Shown: piece by piece, positions 16,807 to 26,505 of the stretch
Layout of the letters: the number at the start of each line of letters is the position of its first letter
How positions within the stretch are numbered: the stretch's first letter is position 1
DNA from: Segatella copri
GTDB lineage: Bacteria > Bacteroidota > Bacteroidia > Bacteroidales > Bacteroidaceae
Assembly: GCF_019249795.2 (NCBI RefSeq)
Contig: NZ_CP156891.1
Span: forward strand, 2,330,501-2,394,500
DNA: 64,000 nt
Direction: 5' to 3'
The notes under the pieces: generated by a model
Seen by the model: only the letters and a program-made list of their open reading frames with translations
The model's database searches: none
Told to the model about the DNA's origin: nothing
Position numbers and translations under genes: made by a program

Positions 16807-19164
16807 ATGATGAACTACAAGAAATTGGCTCTTACCGTTGCGGCTGGAGCGATGGCAACTACAATGATGGCGCAATCGGCACCTCAGCTGAATGCCAACA
16901 ACATCGATGAAGTAATCAAGGCGATGACCTTGGAAGAGAAAGCCCAACTCTTAGTGGGCGGTGGTAACGATGGATTCGTGGGTAGTGGTGCTATGCTCGG
17001 ACATCAGAAGAAGTTCGTGCCGGGTGCTGCGGGTATTACTGTAGCCATCCCTCGTCTCGGCATTCCTGCTACCGTACAGTGTGATGGTCCTGCCGGAGTT
17101 CATATCGATGCTCATCGCGAAGGTGACAGCCGTAGCTACTTTGCCACCGGTTTCCCTATCGGAACCTGTCTGGCTTCTACCTGGAACACCGACCTGGTGC
17201 GCAAGGTGGGTGAGGCTATCGGTAACGAAACCCTGGAGTATGGCTGTGATGTTGTGCTCGGACCGGGTATGAACCTGCATCGCAATCCGCTCTGTGGCCG
17301 TAACTTTGAGTATTATTCAGAAGACCCAATCGTAACAGGTCTTATCGGAACCGCCTTTGTACAGGGTGTGCAGAGCCAGGGCGTGGGTGTAAGTGCCAAG
17401 CACTTTGCTGTAAACTCTCAGGAAACTGACCGTACCAAGGTGGATGAGCGATTGAGCCAGCGTGCTCTCCGTGAGCTGTATCTGAAAGGTTTCGAGATGA
17501 TGGTTCGCAAGAGCAATCCTTGGACTATTATGTCTGCCTATAATAAGATTAACGGTGTTTATGCCCAGGGCAACAAGGGTCTCTTGACCGATATTCTCCG
17601 CAACGACTGGGGATATAAGGGAATCGTGGAGACTGACTGGATTGGTAAGCGTGCCGACCTTCCGCTGGAACAGGAAGTAGAGGCTGGCAACGACCTGATG
17701 ATGCCGGGTTATCCAGCTCAGGTGCAGGATATTGTTGATGCAGTAAAGAATGGCAAGTTAGATATCAAGGATGTGGACCGCAATGTTCGCCGTATGCTCG
17801 AATATATCGTGAAGACTCCTCGATTCAAGGGATATAAATATAGTGGTGAGCCAGACTTGAAGGCTCATGCTGCTATCACCCGTCAGAGTTCTACCGAGGG
17901 TATGGTGCTCCTGAAGAATGATGCAGCTCTTCCTATCCATGGCTTGAAGACCGTGGCGCTCTTCGGTGTCAACTCTTACGACTTCATGTCGGGTGGTCTT
18001 GGCAGTGGAGCCGTTAATGTAGGCTATTCTGTAGATATGGTTACCGGTTTGAAGAATATCGGTGTAGCAACTACTCCTCAGCTTACGGAAATCTATCAGA
18101 ATTATGTGAAGTATGCCAAGGCTAAGTTGAAGGCAGACAAGAATCCGATGATGTGGTTCCTGGATCAGGGTCAGCCAAAGCTCGATGAAATCGAGATTAC
18201 TGAGCGCTGTGTGGCAAGCGAGGAGCCAAAGGCTGATGCTGCCATTATCACTATCGGCCGTCAGGCAGGTGAGGGTATGGACCGCCAGATCAATGGTGAG
18301 TTCAACCTCAGTCAGATAGAGCAGGATATGATTTTCCGTGTATCTGATGCTTTCCATGCCAAGGGCAAGAAGGTGATTGTCATCATCAACTCTGGTTCTG
18401 TGATGGAGACAGCCAGTTGGAGAGACCGTGTGGATGCTATTCTCGTTGCATGGCAGCCAGGTATCGAGGGCGGCAACTCTGTAGCTGATATCCTGACCGG
18501 TAAGGTGAATCCATCGGGTAAGTTGACCATGACCTGGCCTATCGCTGCTACCGATCATCCATCTACTGCCAACTTTGCCAAGGATTACGATATGTACACC
18601 TACAAGAATCTGCTGGATTGGAGCAAGGGTAACATCAAGGGGTACGATTATAGCAACCACGAGGAGGATATCTACGTAGGTTATCGCTACTTTGATACCT
18701 TCAAGAAGAATGTGGCTTATCCTTTCGGTTATGGTTTGAGCTATACTACCTTCGAGTTTGGCAAGCCATCTGTCAAGGCTAAAGGCAACAATATCGAGGT
18801 TAGCGTAACCATCAAGAATACCGGTAAGGTTGCCGGCAAGGAAGTTGCTGAGGTTTATGTCACCGCTCCTAAGGGCGCTTACGAGAAGCCAGCCAAGGAA
18901 CTCAAGACCTTCGGCAAGACCAAGTTGCTGAATCCAGGTGAGAGCCAGACTTTGAAGATGACACTTGAAAAGCGCGATCTTGCCAGCTTCGATGAGGCTA
19001 ACAGCCAGTGGAAGGTAGATGCAGGTAACTATCTCTTCAAGATAGGTAGTGATGTAGAGAACATCAAGGGTACTGCTACATTGAAGGTGGCAGAATATAC
19101 CGAGAAGACTAGCAATGCCTGCGCTCCTAAGGTTCAGTTGAACTATCTGAAGCTGAATAAATAA
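16807..19164 (+). CDS. GH3 beta-glycosidase (beta-xylosidase/beta-glucosidase)
   Basis: A 785-residue exported enzyme: signal peptide 1-22, GH3 N-terminal barrel with the nucleophile Asp277 in GIVETDWIG, GH3 C-terminal alpha/beta domain, and a fibronectin-III-like C-terminal domain (about 665-745; YPFGYGLSYTTFEF just before). KHFAVNSQETDR supplies the substrate-binding Lys-His. No PA14 insert. It trims non-reducing beta-linked sugars from oligosaccharides; xylose versus glucose preference is not decidable here, but nearness to the xylan locus favours xylo-oligosaccharides. Monocistronic between its own promoter and a strong terminator. Confidence 0.9.
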   Translation: MMNYKKLALTVAAGAMATTMMAQSAPQLNANNIDEVIKAMTLEEKAQLLVGGGNDGFVGSGAMLGHQKKFVPGAAGITVAIPRLGIPATVQCDGPAGVHIDAHREGDSRSYFATGFPIGTCLASTWNTDLVRKVGEAIGNETLEYGCDVVLGPGMNLHRNPLCGRNFEYYSEDPIVTGLIGTAFVQGVQSQGVGVSAKHFAVNSQETDRTKVDERLSQRALRELYLKGFEMMVRKSNPWTIMSAYNKINGVYAQGNKGLLTDILRNDWGYKGIVETDWIGKRADLPLEQEVEAGNDLMMPGYPAQVQDIVDAVKNGKLDIKDVDRNVRRMLEYIVKTPRFKGYKYSGEPDLKAHAAITRQSSTEGMVLLKNDAALPIHGLKTVALFGVNSYDFMSGGLGSGAVNVGYSVDMVTGLKNIGVATTPQLTEIYQNYVKYAKAKLKADKNPMMWFLDQGQPKLDEIEITERCVASEEPKADAAIITIGRQAGEGMDRQINGEFNLSQIEQDMIFRVSDAFHAKGKKVIVIINSGSVMETASWRDRVDAILVAWQPGIEGGNSVADILTGKVNPSGKLTMTWPIAATDHPSTANFAKDYDMYTYKNLLDWSKGNIKGYDYSNHEEDIYVGYRYFDTFKKNVAYPFGYGLSYTTFEFGKPSVKAKGNNIEVSVTIKNTGKVAGKEVAEVYVTAPKGAYEKPAKELKTFGKTKLLNPGESQTLKMTLEKRDLASFDEANSQWKVDAGNYLFKIGSDVENIKGTATLKVAEYTEKTSNACAPKVQLNYLKLNK

Positions 19165-19200
19165 TTCGTGGTTTGTGCAAAATAAAATAGATTAAACAGA

Positions 19201-19235
19201 AACGCCTCTATCTCAGAAAAAGAGATAGAGGCGTT
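19201..19235 (+). terminator. Terminator of the GH3 gene
   Basis: A perfect 14-bp stem (19201-19214 with 19222-19235) with a 7-nt loop, ending in TTTTT on the plus strand. It lies 36 nt after the GH3 stop. Confidence 0.85.
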
Positions 19236-19297
19236 TTTATTGTAATTCCGTTGTAAGGAATAGACCACACAGCGCACGCAGATAGTTCGCTTTTATT

Positions 19298-20392
19298 CTA
19301 GCATTGTTCGGTTACCTCTTCGTAGATTTCGCGGCATCTCTTTTCCTTCATTTTATTCTTTACGCCAACGGCAATCATATCCTCTACGGTCGGATGCCCA
19401 GTTCCATTTACAGATGTTGCGTGTTCACCATTATATCCCTCGGTGCAATGGGTGAGGTCGTAGGCTGGGGCTAAATGCCAATGCCATTTGCCATCGCTCT
19501 CTTTCTGAACCAAGAAAGAGAAGTTCTTGCAGTGGTCGTCCTTGTTGTCCATTATGTAATTGAAAACCATGCGGCGGAACATCTCCTCCACATCCTCTTG
19601 GCTCTGGGTAAGATAACCGGTAAGTGCCAAAAGGTTAAGGTAATCGAGAATGGGGTTGGAAAGGGAAACGTTGAGCAAGGCTCCAGCTGTGGCTACGTGA
19701 ATGCGTTCGCCTGTTGGAGAAATGTCGAAGCGACGACAGGCAAAATACTTGTTGTTTACCAGTTTGAACTCGGGTACTTGGATGCCACATTGCTTGGCTA
19801 TCTCATTATAATGATACTCTTGCTTTCCCATATCTTGTGGGTCGTAGGTATGGCGAAACTTGACCAACCAATGACCATCCTCATTTGTAAAAATGGCTTT
19901 TGGGCGACAACCGCCACTATTACCACTATTATATAATAGCAATCCTGCGTCATTATCCTGTTGCTCCTTCAACACCTCCAAGGCTTTGGCTTGTAAAAGG
20001 TCAAAGTCCTCTATCTCGTGTCCAGTCTGGATAGAAGTTATAGGTTCGTAGGTCAATGCCCCCATACCTCCATTGCCCACGATGCTCAGTCGGTCAAGAG
20101 CAGATAGCTCAAAGTCGTTGATACCCTCTTTTAGCAAGGCTTTATGCAATAGGTATCTACCATATCCATCGGGAAGGCTGTCTTCGAAGATGCCAAAGTT
20201 CCCGTTGAAAGGGGTGGCTTTGGCAATGAAAAGACCAGGCTTCAGTGGCAATTCCAACGGAGATATACTAAAGCCAGATGCCAACCACTGATTGTCATAC
20301 TCGAATGTGCATACCTTTCCATCGGCATTCAATGACAGTGTGCCGACTTTCTCCTGGTGATATTTCACGGCTAAAGATTCTATATGTTTCAT
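19298..20392 (-). CDS. hipA: HipA-family serine/threonine kinase toxin
   Basis: A 364-residue toxin-type kinase. The N-terminal HipA_N (couple_hipA) fold is present (GTLSLNADG, then LPLKPGLF, FEDSLPDGYGR) and the kinase core shows GNGGMGALTYEP, the NKDDHCKNF catalytic loop with predicted catalytic Asp285, and the metal-binding APAYDLT. In E. coli HipA phosphorylates glutamyl-tRNA synthetase; the target here is unknown. It overlaps the antitoxin gene by 4 bp, so the two are translationally coupled. All key residues appear intact. Confidence 0.9.
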   Translation of the reverse strand: MKHIESLAVKYHQEKVGTLSLNADGKVCTFEYDNQWLASGFSISPLELPLKPGLFIAKATPFNGNFGIFEDSLPDGYGRYLLHKALLKEGINDFELSALDRLSIVGNGGMGALTYEPITSIQTGHEIEDFDLLQAKALEVLKEQQDNDAGLLLYNSGNSGGCRPKAIFTNEDGHWLVKFRHTYDPQDMGKQEYHYNEIAKQCGIQVPEFKLVNNKYFACRRFDISPTGERIHVATAGALLNVSLSNPILDYLNLLALTGYLTQSQEDVEEMFRRMVFNYIMDNKDDHCKNFSFLVQKESDGKWHWHLAPAYDLTHCTEGYNGEHATSVNGTGHPTVEDMIAVGVKNKMKEKRCREIYEEVTEQC

Positions 20393-20727
20393 TGTCTGTA
20401 AGCCTTTTTCTTGTTAGCGTTTCTTTTTATCTGTTGCAACTCCTCCATGGTGGAGTACTTGGGGTGCGAGAAGACGTTCTTGATTTCTGATGTGTAGTCC
20501 AAAGCTATGGCGATACCAATCAGATTTTTGAGGGAGATGAGGCCCTTTTGCTCGAATCTGGTGATGTTGCTGACGGCAACGCCTGACTTGTCTGCCACTT
20601 GCTCACGTGTCAGATTCTTCTCTATTCTTCGTTTTCTGAAGTCGTTTGCCATCTCCTTTGCAATCTCATCAGGATTGTCGTGGAGGTAGTTATCTAATAT
20701 TGCTAATATATTATTCGTTTCTTGCAT
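20389..20727 (-). CDS. hipB: HipB-like XRE-family antitoxin/repressor
   Basis: A 112-residue DNA-binding protein with an XRE helix-turn-helix (NLTREQVADKSGVAVSNITRFEQKG, the recognition helix being VAVSNITRFE) around residues 35-65. It precedes hipA and overlaps it by 4 bp (ATGA type). By analogy it neutralises HipA and represses the operon. A GATAATA/TATTATC inverted repeat lies just upstream of its start. Confidence 0.85.
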   Translation of the reverse strand: MQETNNILAILDNYLHDNPDEIAKEMANDFRKRRIEKNLTREQVADKSGVAVSNITRFEQKGLISLKNLIGIAIALDYTSEIKNVFSHPKYSTMEELQQIKRNANKKKAYRQ

Positions 20728-20736
20728 AATTATGGG

Positions 20737-20756
20737 GATAATAACAAGATATTATC
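20737..20756. promoter_or_regulatory. Candidate HipB operator
   Basis: Inverted repeat GATAATA (20737-20743), 6 nt, TATTATC (20750-20756), placed between the -7 box and the hipB start, where a repressor would block transcription. E. coli HipB also binds TATCC-type inverted repeats, but spacing differs; assignment is inference. Confidence 0.4.
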
Positions 20757-20761
20757 AGTTG

Positions 20762-20793
20762 CAAAGATACAAATAATAATGTTATGTTCCAAA
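20762..20793 (-). promoter_or_regulatory. Promoter of hipBA
   Basis: TTTG (20793-20790), 20 nt, TATCTTTG (20769-20762) on the minus strand, about 35 nt before the hipB start. Confidence 0.7.
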
Positions 20794-20852
20794 TAAAAAT
20801 CAACTAAAAAAGTTAAAATCCCTTATAACCTTGTCTCTTATCCTTAAAAGCA

Positions 20853-20888
20853 AAGAACTCCCATCTCTGAAAAGAGACGGGAGTTCTT
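20853..20888 (-). terminator. Terminator of the outer-membrane receptor gene
   Basis: AAGAACTCCC (20853-20862) and GGGAGTTCTT (20879-20888) with an additional inner TCTCT/AGAGA pairing. On the minus strand it begins 2 nt after the stop codon and is followed by TGCTTTT. Confidence 0.75.
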
Positions 20889-20890
20889 GT

Positions 20891-23452
20891 TTAGAAGGAA
20901 TACTGGGCGGAAATCATCAGTTCGCGAGGGCGAAGATAATAGCAGTCGGTCAATGTACTGATGCCGCTATAGATGGTTTCCATATAATTCTTCTTATTGA
21001 ATAGGTTTCGAAGCTCTGCTGAAAGGCGGAGCTTTTTCATTCTCCATACTGCCGAGGCATCGCCAAGGAGGGTGTTAAGATGGCTGCCCTCTTGCAGTTC
21101 ATTGCGATAATGTACGAGCGAGAAGGAGAGGTCCACATGGCTGATGGTAGCGGTGGCAGATACGCTTTGGCGCCAATTAAATAACGATGACTTCGCCATT
21201 TTTTGACGTTTCGAGTTGTAAAAAGAGAATTCTCCCTCATAGCTAAAGGCACACCAGGACGGCGAGAAGTCGATGCTAGGCTTCACAGTATAGTTGTCTG
21301 CGGTGTAGCTGATGGCTTTGCCGCTGCTGTATTGCTCACCCTTGCTGTAGTTGTAACTGCCCTCCAGTCGGGTCTTCAGATGAAGGTCGTAGAAGCCCTT
21401 CGATATGTAGAGTGATGCCCCTAGGTTGTTGCTCTTGCTGTCCTGCTTATATAATGAGGTATAGTATTTGCCATCCTCGATGCGTAGGTCGGATGCCGTG
21501 TTCATCCAGTTTTTGCTGGCATTGACCGATGCGCTGAAGAAGATTTCCTTGATAGGGCGCTTGTAGTCGTAACTCAACTTGCCATAAAGAGAACGAGTTA
21601 TCGGAATGATGTCGCTCGAAGTGTACCAAGAGCGATAACTTTGACGATATTGCTTCATGGCGTAGTTGGTGGCATTGCCTGTTCCTGTACTGTATCCTGT
21701 GTAGATAGTCAACTCTCTACGGAAATCCAATTTCTTATATAAGTAAAGGTAGGGTGATATGGTAAGTAAAGTTTTCTGTGGATAGGTGAAGCGTTCCCAG
21801 ATGAAATCGGGAGAGAACGACATACGGAACGTCTCGGTCTTGTATTGCCAGTAAGGGGTGAACTTCCCTGTGATGTTAAGACTGTTTTTGCCGATTTCAT
21901 CGCTTCTTTCCTGATATTTCGCATAGATATTGTTGAGGTCGATACTCATTCTATATTCCTGTGTCCAGTGGAAGCGATTCCTCATCCACTGTAAGGCGTG
22001 GGCAGTATGCCAAAGGTTGGTGCGGATGCGATTCCGCTCGTCGTTAACGTAGAGGTCCGCCACACCATGGTGATAGTCGGCAGTGCTACGCCAAGAGAGT
22101 TGACTTTTCTTGAAGACGAAGAGACGGTAGATACTTGCCGATAGGTCGAGCTTTGGGATGCGGACACGTTGGGTAAGCGTGTCGTTGATGTTTGACAAAC
22201 CGTCGCTTTGTGCTGTGCTGAGGCTGATGCTCTCGTTGCCATAATGCTCAGCCTTGTTTACCTTGTTCTCCCATTGCAGATTGAAGGCATCGCTGATCAT
22301 CGTCTTGTGGTTGTGCTCCGTGGTAACTGTGGGAGCTTCGCCGCCGAGGTCGTAGATACTCATGTTCTCTCGCTCTTGTCTGGTTACCGTACGAAGATAG
22401 TTGGCTTCTATGCGAGTCTCTGTATCGTCCTTGTTCTTCTTGATATGGTTGATGGAGTATTTTTGCGAGGTGTTGAAGCGCAGGCGTTCTTCGTCGATAG
22501 GAGCGTCAAGCGATGGTACTGATATCCATGATGGAAGGGAGGCTGGAGCCAGACGATTGCTGTAAGATGCGAGTTGGTTAAGTGCATAGCCGAGATTTTT
22601 ACCTGTTCTGTCGTATTCTGCATCATACATCATCTGTTTCTTCTTGCCAATTTGCATGATATTGATGCTTCCGCCTACGTGGGATGGATGCCCTACGAGC
22701 AAGTAGGGCTTGAGAGTAGGCATCAGTTTGTCGCGGGCACTATCCTTCAGGGCGATGTTCATCACTACATTATCCGTAAAGGTCTTGTTCTGGAGCGCCT
22801 TGATAGGTTGGTCATGCTCGATGACTTCGGCCTTTTTCACATCTTTTGCCTTGATGTTTTCTTCCAATTGGTTATATTTGCCACCGGTCAGGTCGAGACC
22901 TTCCACAGTGAATCGGTTGATGGGCTTACCATTGTAGTTGATACGGCCATTCTTCTCTATATCCACGCCAGGCAGCTTTTTCAATACATCCTTCAGACTG
23001 TTGTCACGTTCATTGGCAAAGCGGGTGAGGTCGAAAGATATGGTGTCTCGACCTGTGATGCGAGAGCCTTTTACTTGTACTTCCTTCAAGACAAAAGCTG
23101 TTGAAGCCATACTGATGATGGTTTCTTTTCCCGATGAAATCGATGTTTTTGTCTTTTTATACCCCATAAACGTGGCCTGCAGTTTGTCGTTGGCTTGCTT
23201 TTCGGTGATAGAAAGCACGAAGGTTCCGTCCTCCTTTGTTCTTGTAAACTTCAAGGGTTTGCCATTGCGGAGCAGCGTGATGGAGACGTTGGCTAGACGG
23301 TTATGGGTCAATGAATCTTCTACATAACCATGAATCCCGGTAGCAGTGTTGTCGTCATCGAGTAAGATAGGAGTGCTTCTCTTGCTCTGCATCGCCATTG
23401 GGATGCAGAGCAAGAGAAAGAAAGCGATAAAACTGATAATTATTCTCTTCAT
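20891..23452 (-). CDS. TonB-receptor-like outer-membrane beta-barrel protein
   Basis: An 853-residue outer-membrane protein: signal peptide 1-22, a carboxypeptidase-regulatory-like domain (about 38-115, GIHGYVEDSLTHNRLANVSI region), a plug-like domain (VQVKGSRITGRDTISFDLTRF region; LKDVLKKLPGVDIEKNG), then beta-strand-rich sequence to a terminal aromatic residue (ISAQYSF), typical of barrels. It lacks an obvious SusD partner. It begins 10 bp after a GLPGLI gene, a pairing known for that family. Probably imports or exports an unknown substrate; could equally be a surface assembly factor. Confidence 0.8.
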   Translation of the reverse strand: MKRIIISFIAFFLLLCIPMAMQSKRSTPILLDDDNTATGIHGYVEDSLTHNRLANVSITLLRNGKPLKFTRTKEDGTFVLSITEKQANDKLQATFMGYKKTKTSISSGKETIISMASTAFVLKEVQVKGSRITGRDTISFDLTRFANERDNSLKDVLKKLPGVDIEKNGRINYNGKPINRFTVEGLDLTGGKYNQLEENIKAKDVKKAEVIEHDQPIKALQNKTFTDNVVMNIALKDSARDKLMPTLKPYLLVGHPSHVGGSINIMQIGKKKQMMYDAEYDRTGKNLGYALNQLASYSNRLAPASLPSWISVPSLDAPIDEERLRFNTSQKYSINHIKKNKDDTETRIEANYLRTVTRQERENMSIYDLGGEAPTVTTEHNHKTMISDAFNLQWENKVNKAEHYGNESISLSTAQSDGLSNINDTLTQRVRIPKLDLSASIYRLFVFKKSQLSWRSTADYHHGVADLYVNDERNRIRTNLWHTAHALQWMRNRFHWTQEYRMSIDLNNIYAKYQERSDEIGKNSLNITGKFTPYWQYKTETFRMSFSPDFIWERFTYPQKTLLTISPYLYLYKKLDFRRELTIYTGYSTGTGNATNYAMKQYRQSYRSWYTSSDIIPITRSLYGKLSYDYKRPIKEIFFSASVNASKNWMNTASDLRIEDGKYYTSLYKQDSKSNNLGASLYISKGFYDLHLKTRLEGSYNYSKGEQYSSGKAISYTADNYTVKPSIDFSPSWCAFSYEGEFSFYNSKRQKMAKSSLFNWRQSVSATATISHVDLSFSLVHYRNELQEGSHLNTLLGDASAVWRMKKLRLSAELRNLFNKKNYMETIYSGISTLTDCYYLRPRELMISAQYSF

Positions 23453-23462
23453 TTATTATTTA

Positions 23463-24338
23463 TTATTGAAGTTCAATCGGATTGAAGACATTCTTCTTAT
23501 TCATGAATTTCTTCATGTCAATAGGGTTGCCCTTTTCGTCCTGTATTTTTATGTTCTTGATGTTTAATGTTTCCAACACCATTCCAGGCGTAAACTTCTC
23601 TTTGAATTCTCTGAGGTCTTTTTGGCTGATCTCTTCTCTCTTAGCCTTGGGGAACGTGATAGGTGTTGGTGCTGTCAACGTACTCATGCCGATGGCTGTG
23701 AATGAATATTCTTTGTTTTCATCGTATGCTTTCAGTGTCAAGCCCGGCAGTCCAATCAGCTTCCAAGGACCTTCTGGCAAAGGAATGTCTTCGGCGAACC
23801 ATGCATACCAAGTTCTTCCCTTGAAGTTGGTCTTGGCTAGTTGGCAATGATAGCCGATGATGGTTGTTGCGCTGTCGGGGATGAGTTGCCAGTCGGGTGT
23901 CTCCACGTTCTCTGTGCATTTGTAATCTGTAGTGCCGACAGATTCCAATTGGATGGATTTGCCAGTAGATGGATAGTTCTTGTAGTAGGAGAACGGGAAA
24001 CTTTCACCTTTAGGTAAATCTGAGAAGTCGAAATTGCCAGTCTTGGCTTTTTCGTTCATGAGTGAATCCTTTACCTGTTTCGTTCTGTCATAGAAGCTGG
24101 TCGCCTTTTCACCAATGTCGAGGCGCATCTCGCTATCCGTGTAGATGAAGGGTTTGATGGAAGGATTGTTCACCCATTTCCCCTCATAGGTAATGCGATA
24201 CTTGGCGTTGTCGATGTTCTCGACTTCCTCCTTACTGTTTCCCGAGATAGAGCGCACAGTGACTTTTGTGACTTGTGCTTTTGTTGCAGCACTTCCCATA
24301 AAGGGCAAGGTTGCTAAAGCTAAGATGATTTTCTTCAT
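23463..24338 (-). CDS. GLPGLI family protein (copy A)
   Basis: A 291-residue exported protein with signal peptide 1-21. The family name motif appears as GLPGLTLKA, preceded by the block WQLIPDSATTIIGYHCQ and FKGRTWYAWFAEDIPLPEGPW. Two Cys (CTENVETPDW and GYHCQLA) about 26 residues apart are shared with the other two copies and may form a disulfide. It ends with FNPIELQ. Function unknown; the family occurs only in Bacteroidota and is often paired with a TonB-receptor-like protein, as here (10-bp gap). Confidence 0.88.
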   Translation of the reverse strand: MKKIILALATLPFMGSAATKAQVTKVTVRSISGNSKEEVENIDNAKYRITYEGKWVNNPSIKPFIYTDSEMRLDIGEKATSFYDRTKQVKDSLMNEKAKTGNFDFSDLPKGESFPFSYYKNYPSTGKSIQLESVGTTDYKCTENVETPDWQLIPDSATTIIGYHCQLAKTNFKGRTWYAWFAEDIPLPEGPWKLIGLPGLTLKAYDENKEYSFTAIGMSTLTAPTPITFPKAKREEISQKDLREFKEKFTPGMVLETLNIKNIKIQDEKGNPIDMKKFMNKKNVFNPIELQ

Positions 24339-24367
24339 AATTCTGCCTTTATCTGTTAATCTGCTTG

Positions 24368-24398
24368 CAAAGTTACACTTTTTGTGGCACTCTGCAAA
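24368..24398 (-). promoter_or_regulatory. Promoter of GLPGLI copy A and receptor gene
   Basis: TTTG (24398-24395), 19 nt, TAACTTTG (24375-24368) on the minus strand, 30 nt before the start. Confidence 0.65.
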
Positions 24399-24472
24399 AA
24401 AACAGCTATTTATAGCTTTTTAATAGACGCTAAAACTAGCGAAGAGTACACTAAGAAGTTATCTGTTTTATT

Positions 24473-25582
24473 TTACTTTCCTTTTAGTTGCTCCTTTACT
24501 TTCGCTGTAAGTTTAGCTTTTTCCTTTTCATCCTTCAACTTATCAGCTTTTGCCAAGAACATCTGGAGATAGAGTTTTGCCTGTGGATTCATCTTGGCTC
24601 CGATATACATTTGAGCAGCATTGTAATAGTTGTGAGGATCGTCCTCGTCATCATATTCGATGCACTGTGCGAAGGCATGACCTGCATTCTCGTATTCCAT
24701 TTTATAGTAATAAAGCTCAGCGAGTTGCTGGTTTACATATAGTCCACGACTGCGAGGGTAAGCCACGGTTATAGACCGTTCCAGGTTGATGATGGCGTGT
24801 CTTGCCAGGGTTTCCTTTTCCACGATGTTCTTAGTCTGTTCGGAAATCTTCTTGCAAGTCATGCCCAAGTAGAAGAGACAGTTCATATTTGGGTTGTCTT
24901 TCTTCATCTCTGCCGCCTTGTTCAGATAGGTATAGGCTTCTCGGTACTTTTCCAAGTTATAATAGCACAATCCTATGACGAGGTTAGACTCAAAATTGTC
25001 GAATCCATCGGCTATAAGCTTCTTGTATCTAGGGATGGCTTGCTCGTATCTAAGCTGTAAATAGAGTGAATAGGCAAGCTCCTTGTTGATGAGAATATTC
25101 GTGGAGTCACGTTTTTCAACATACGACAAGGCGAATGCTGAAACGCTTTCAGGCTCCCCATGGTTGTTCCATTGCTGAAGTAGGGTGGCAAATACCTCCC
25201 CGTCGTATGGGTATTTGCCATAGATAGTCATGCCATATAATTCTACCTTTTTTTTATCGCCAAGATTAAGATAGGAATAGAACATCATGCGCAAGTCTTC
25301 ATGGTTGAGACTGTCGTTAGGAATGCTATCCATGCAGGCGATACACTTCTTGTTGTCGCCACGAAGACGATAGCAAGAAGCGAGCTTTCTGAGAACATTC
25401 AAATCGTGTGGATGCTCATTGATATATTGTTGGTAATAGGTGATGGCATGGAACGAGTCATGCTCGTTCATGCAACTGTCGCCCTGCAGTATCAAGCGAT
25501 GGATGGGAGTTTGTTCTTTCTTGGCTGATATTCCGATGATTCCAAGGAATACCAAACAAGTGATGAATAAATATCTTTTCAT
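24473..25582 (-). CDS. TPR-repeat periplasmic protein
   Basis: A 369-residue protein with a signal peptide (1-20) followed by tetratricopeptide repeats over most of its length (examples: AITYYQQYINEHPHDLNVLRKLA region, AYTYLNKAAEMKKDNPN, ENAGHAFAQCIEYDDED). The last 30 residues are Lys-rich and likely helical. No enzymatic motif. It starts 58 bp after GLPGLI copy B without a promoter of its own, so the two probably share a transcript. A protein-protein interaction role in the envelope is likely. Confidence 0.8.
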   Translation of the reverse strand: MKRYLFITCLVFLGIIGISAKKEQTPIHRLILQGDSCMNEHDSFHAITYYQQYINEHPHDLNVLRKLASCYRLRGDNKKCIACMDSIPNDSLNHEDLRMMFYSYLNLGDKKKVELYGMTIYGKYPYDGEVFATLLQQWNNHGEPESVSAFALSYVEKRDSTNILINKELAYSLYLQLRYEQAIPRYKKLIADGFDNFESNLVIGLCYYNLEKYREAYTYLNKAAEMKKDNPNMNCLFYLGMTCKKISEQTKNIVEKETLARHAIINLERSITVAYPRSRGLYVNQQLAELYYYKMEYENAGHAFAQCIEYDDEDDPHNYYNAAQMYIGAKMNPQAKLYLQMFLAKADKLKDEKEKAKLTAKVKEQLKGK

Positions 25583-25640
25583 GCTTATATTGTTCGTTTG
25601 TTGTTATGACATAGAATACGATCAGTTAATCGAGCTGGAG

Positions 25641-26477
25641 TTACTCCAGCTCGATAGGGTTGCCCTTGTTGCTTCGGTTTAGAGCCTTGATGGCACCTTC
25701 GGGTAATTTCTTAAACGTAAATCCAGTTTTTCTCGCTGTTGCTTTGAGAGCTTCTGCGCCATCAAATTTATGCTTAGCCTCTCTTAACTCTTTCTGTGTT
25801 ACTTTCTCTCTTGCCTTTTCCGTGAAAGTTATGCTTTCGGTCCCATTCAATGTGCTCATACCGATAGCATTGAATATGTATTGTTTGTTCTGGTCGTAAG
25901 CAAGTAAAACAAGACCAGGCAGTCCGGAAATTTTCCAAGGTCCTTCGCTTATAGGTATGTCTTCTGAGTACCAGGCATACCAGGTCCTGCCTTTGAAGAG
26001 TGCTTTTGCCAACAGGCATTTATAGCCAATGATGGTAGTTGTGCTATCTGGGATAAGCTGCCAGTTTGGCACCTCTAATTGTTCTGTACATTGGTAATAG
26101 TTACCAAGGACTTTATCCAGTAAAGTGGTTTGCCCCTTTGATGGATAGTTCTTGTAGAATTCCCAACGGATTCTGCCACCTCTAGGAATTTTACTCATGT
26201 CATATTGCCCCGTCTTAGCTTGTTCATCCATGATAGAATCGGATATTTGCTTGGTTCTATCATAGAAATGAGTTGTCTTGCTACCGATGTCCAGTCGCAT
26301 TTCGCTCTCCCAATAGTTGTAGGGAACTGTTGTGGTATCTGGTACCATTTTCCCATTGTAGGTGATGCGATAGTTTACCTTGTCAATATTGACCACTTTC
26401 TCATTTTTGTTGCCTTTCTGAGCATTCAAGCTGCATACTGTGAGTATGGCTGCTAATAATAATGTTATTCTTCTCAT
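25641..26477 (-). CDS. GLPGLI family protein (copy B)
   Basis: A 278-residue exported protein. I start it at ATG 26477 (MRRITLLLAAILTVCSLNAQ), which gives a clean signal peptide; the longer frame to 26519 would begin upstream of the -7 box. Family blocks: SEMRLDIGSKTTHFYDRTKQ (20 residues), WQLIPDSTTTIIGYKC, FKGRTWYAWYSEDIP and SGLPGLVLLA, plus the paired Cys. It ends NPIELE, as in copy A. Function unknown. Likely co-transcribed with the downstream TPR gene. Confidence 0.88.
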   Translation of the reverse strand: MRRITLLLAAILTVCSLNAQKGNKNEKVVNIDKVNYRITYNGKMVPDTTTVPYNYWESEMRLDIGSKTTHFYDRTKQISDSIMDEQAKTGQYDMSKIPRGGRIRWEFYKNYPSKGQTTLLDKVLGNYYQCTEQLEVPNWQLIPDSTTTIIGYKCLLAKALFKGRTWYAWYSEDIPISEGPWKISGLPGLVLLAYDQNKQYIFNAIGMSTLNGTESITFTEKAREKVTQKELREAKHKFDGAEALKATARKTGFTFKKLPEGAIKALNRSNKGNPIELE

Positions 26478-26505
26478 AGTCGTTTGATGTTTTGAATTTC
26501 GGATG

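Noticed and set aside
20389..23452. hipB and the outer-membrane receptor as one functional unit
   Set aside because: They are separated by the hipBA promoter and the receptor's terminator, and have unrelated functions; adjacency only.
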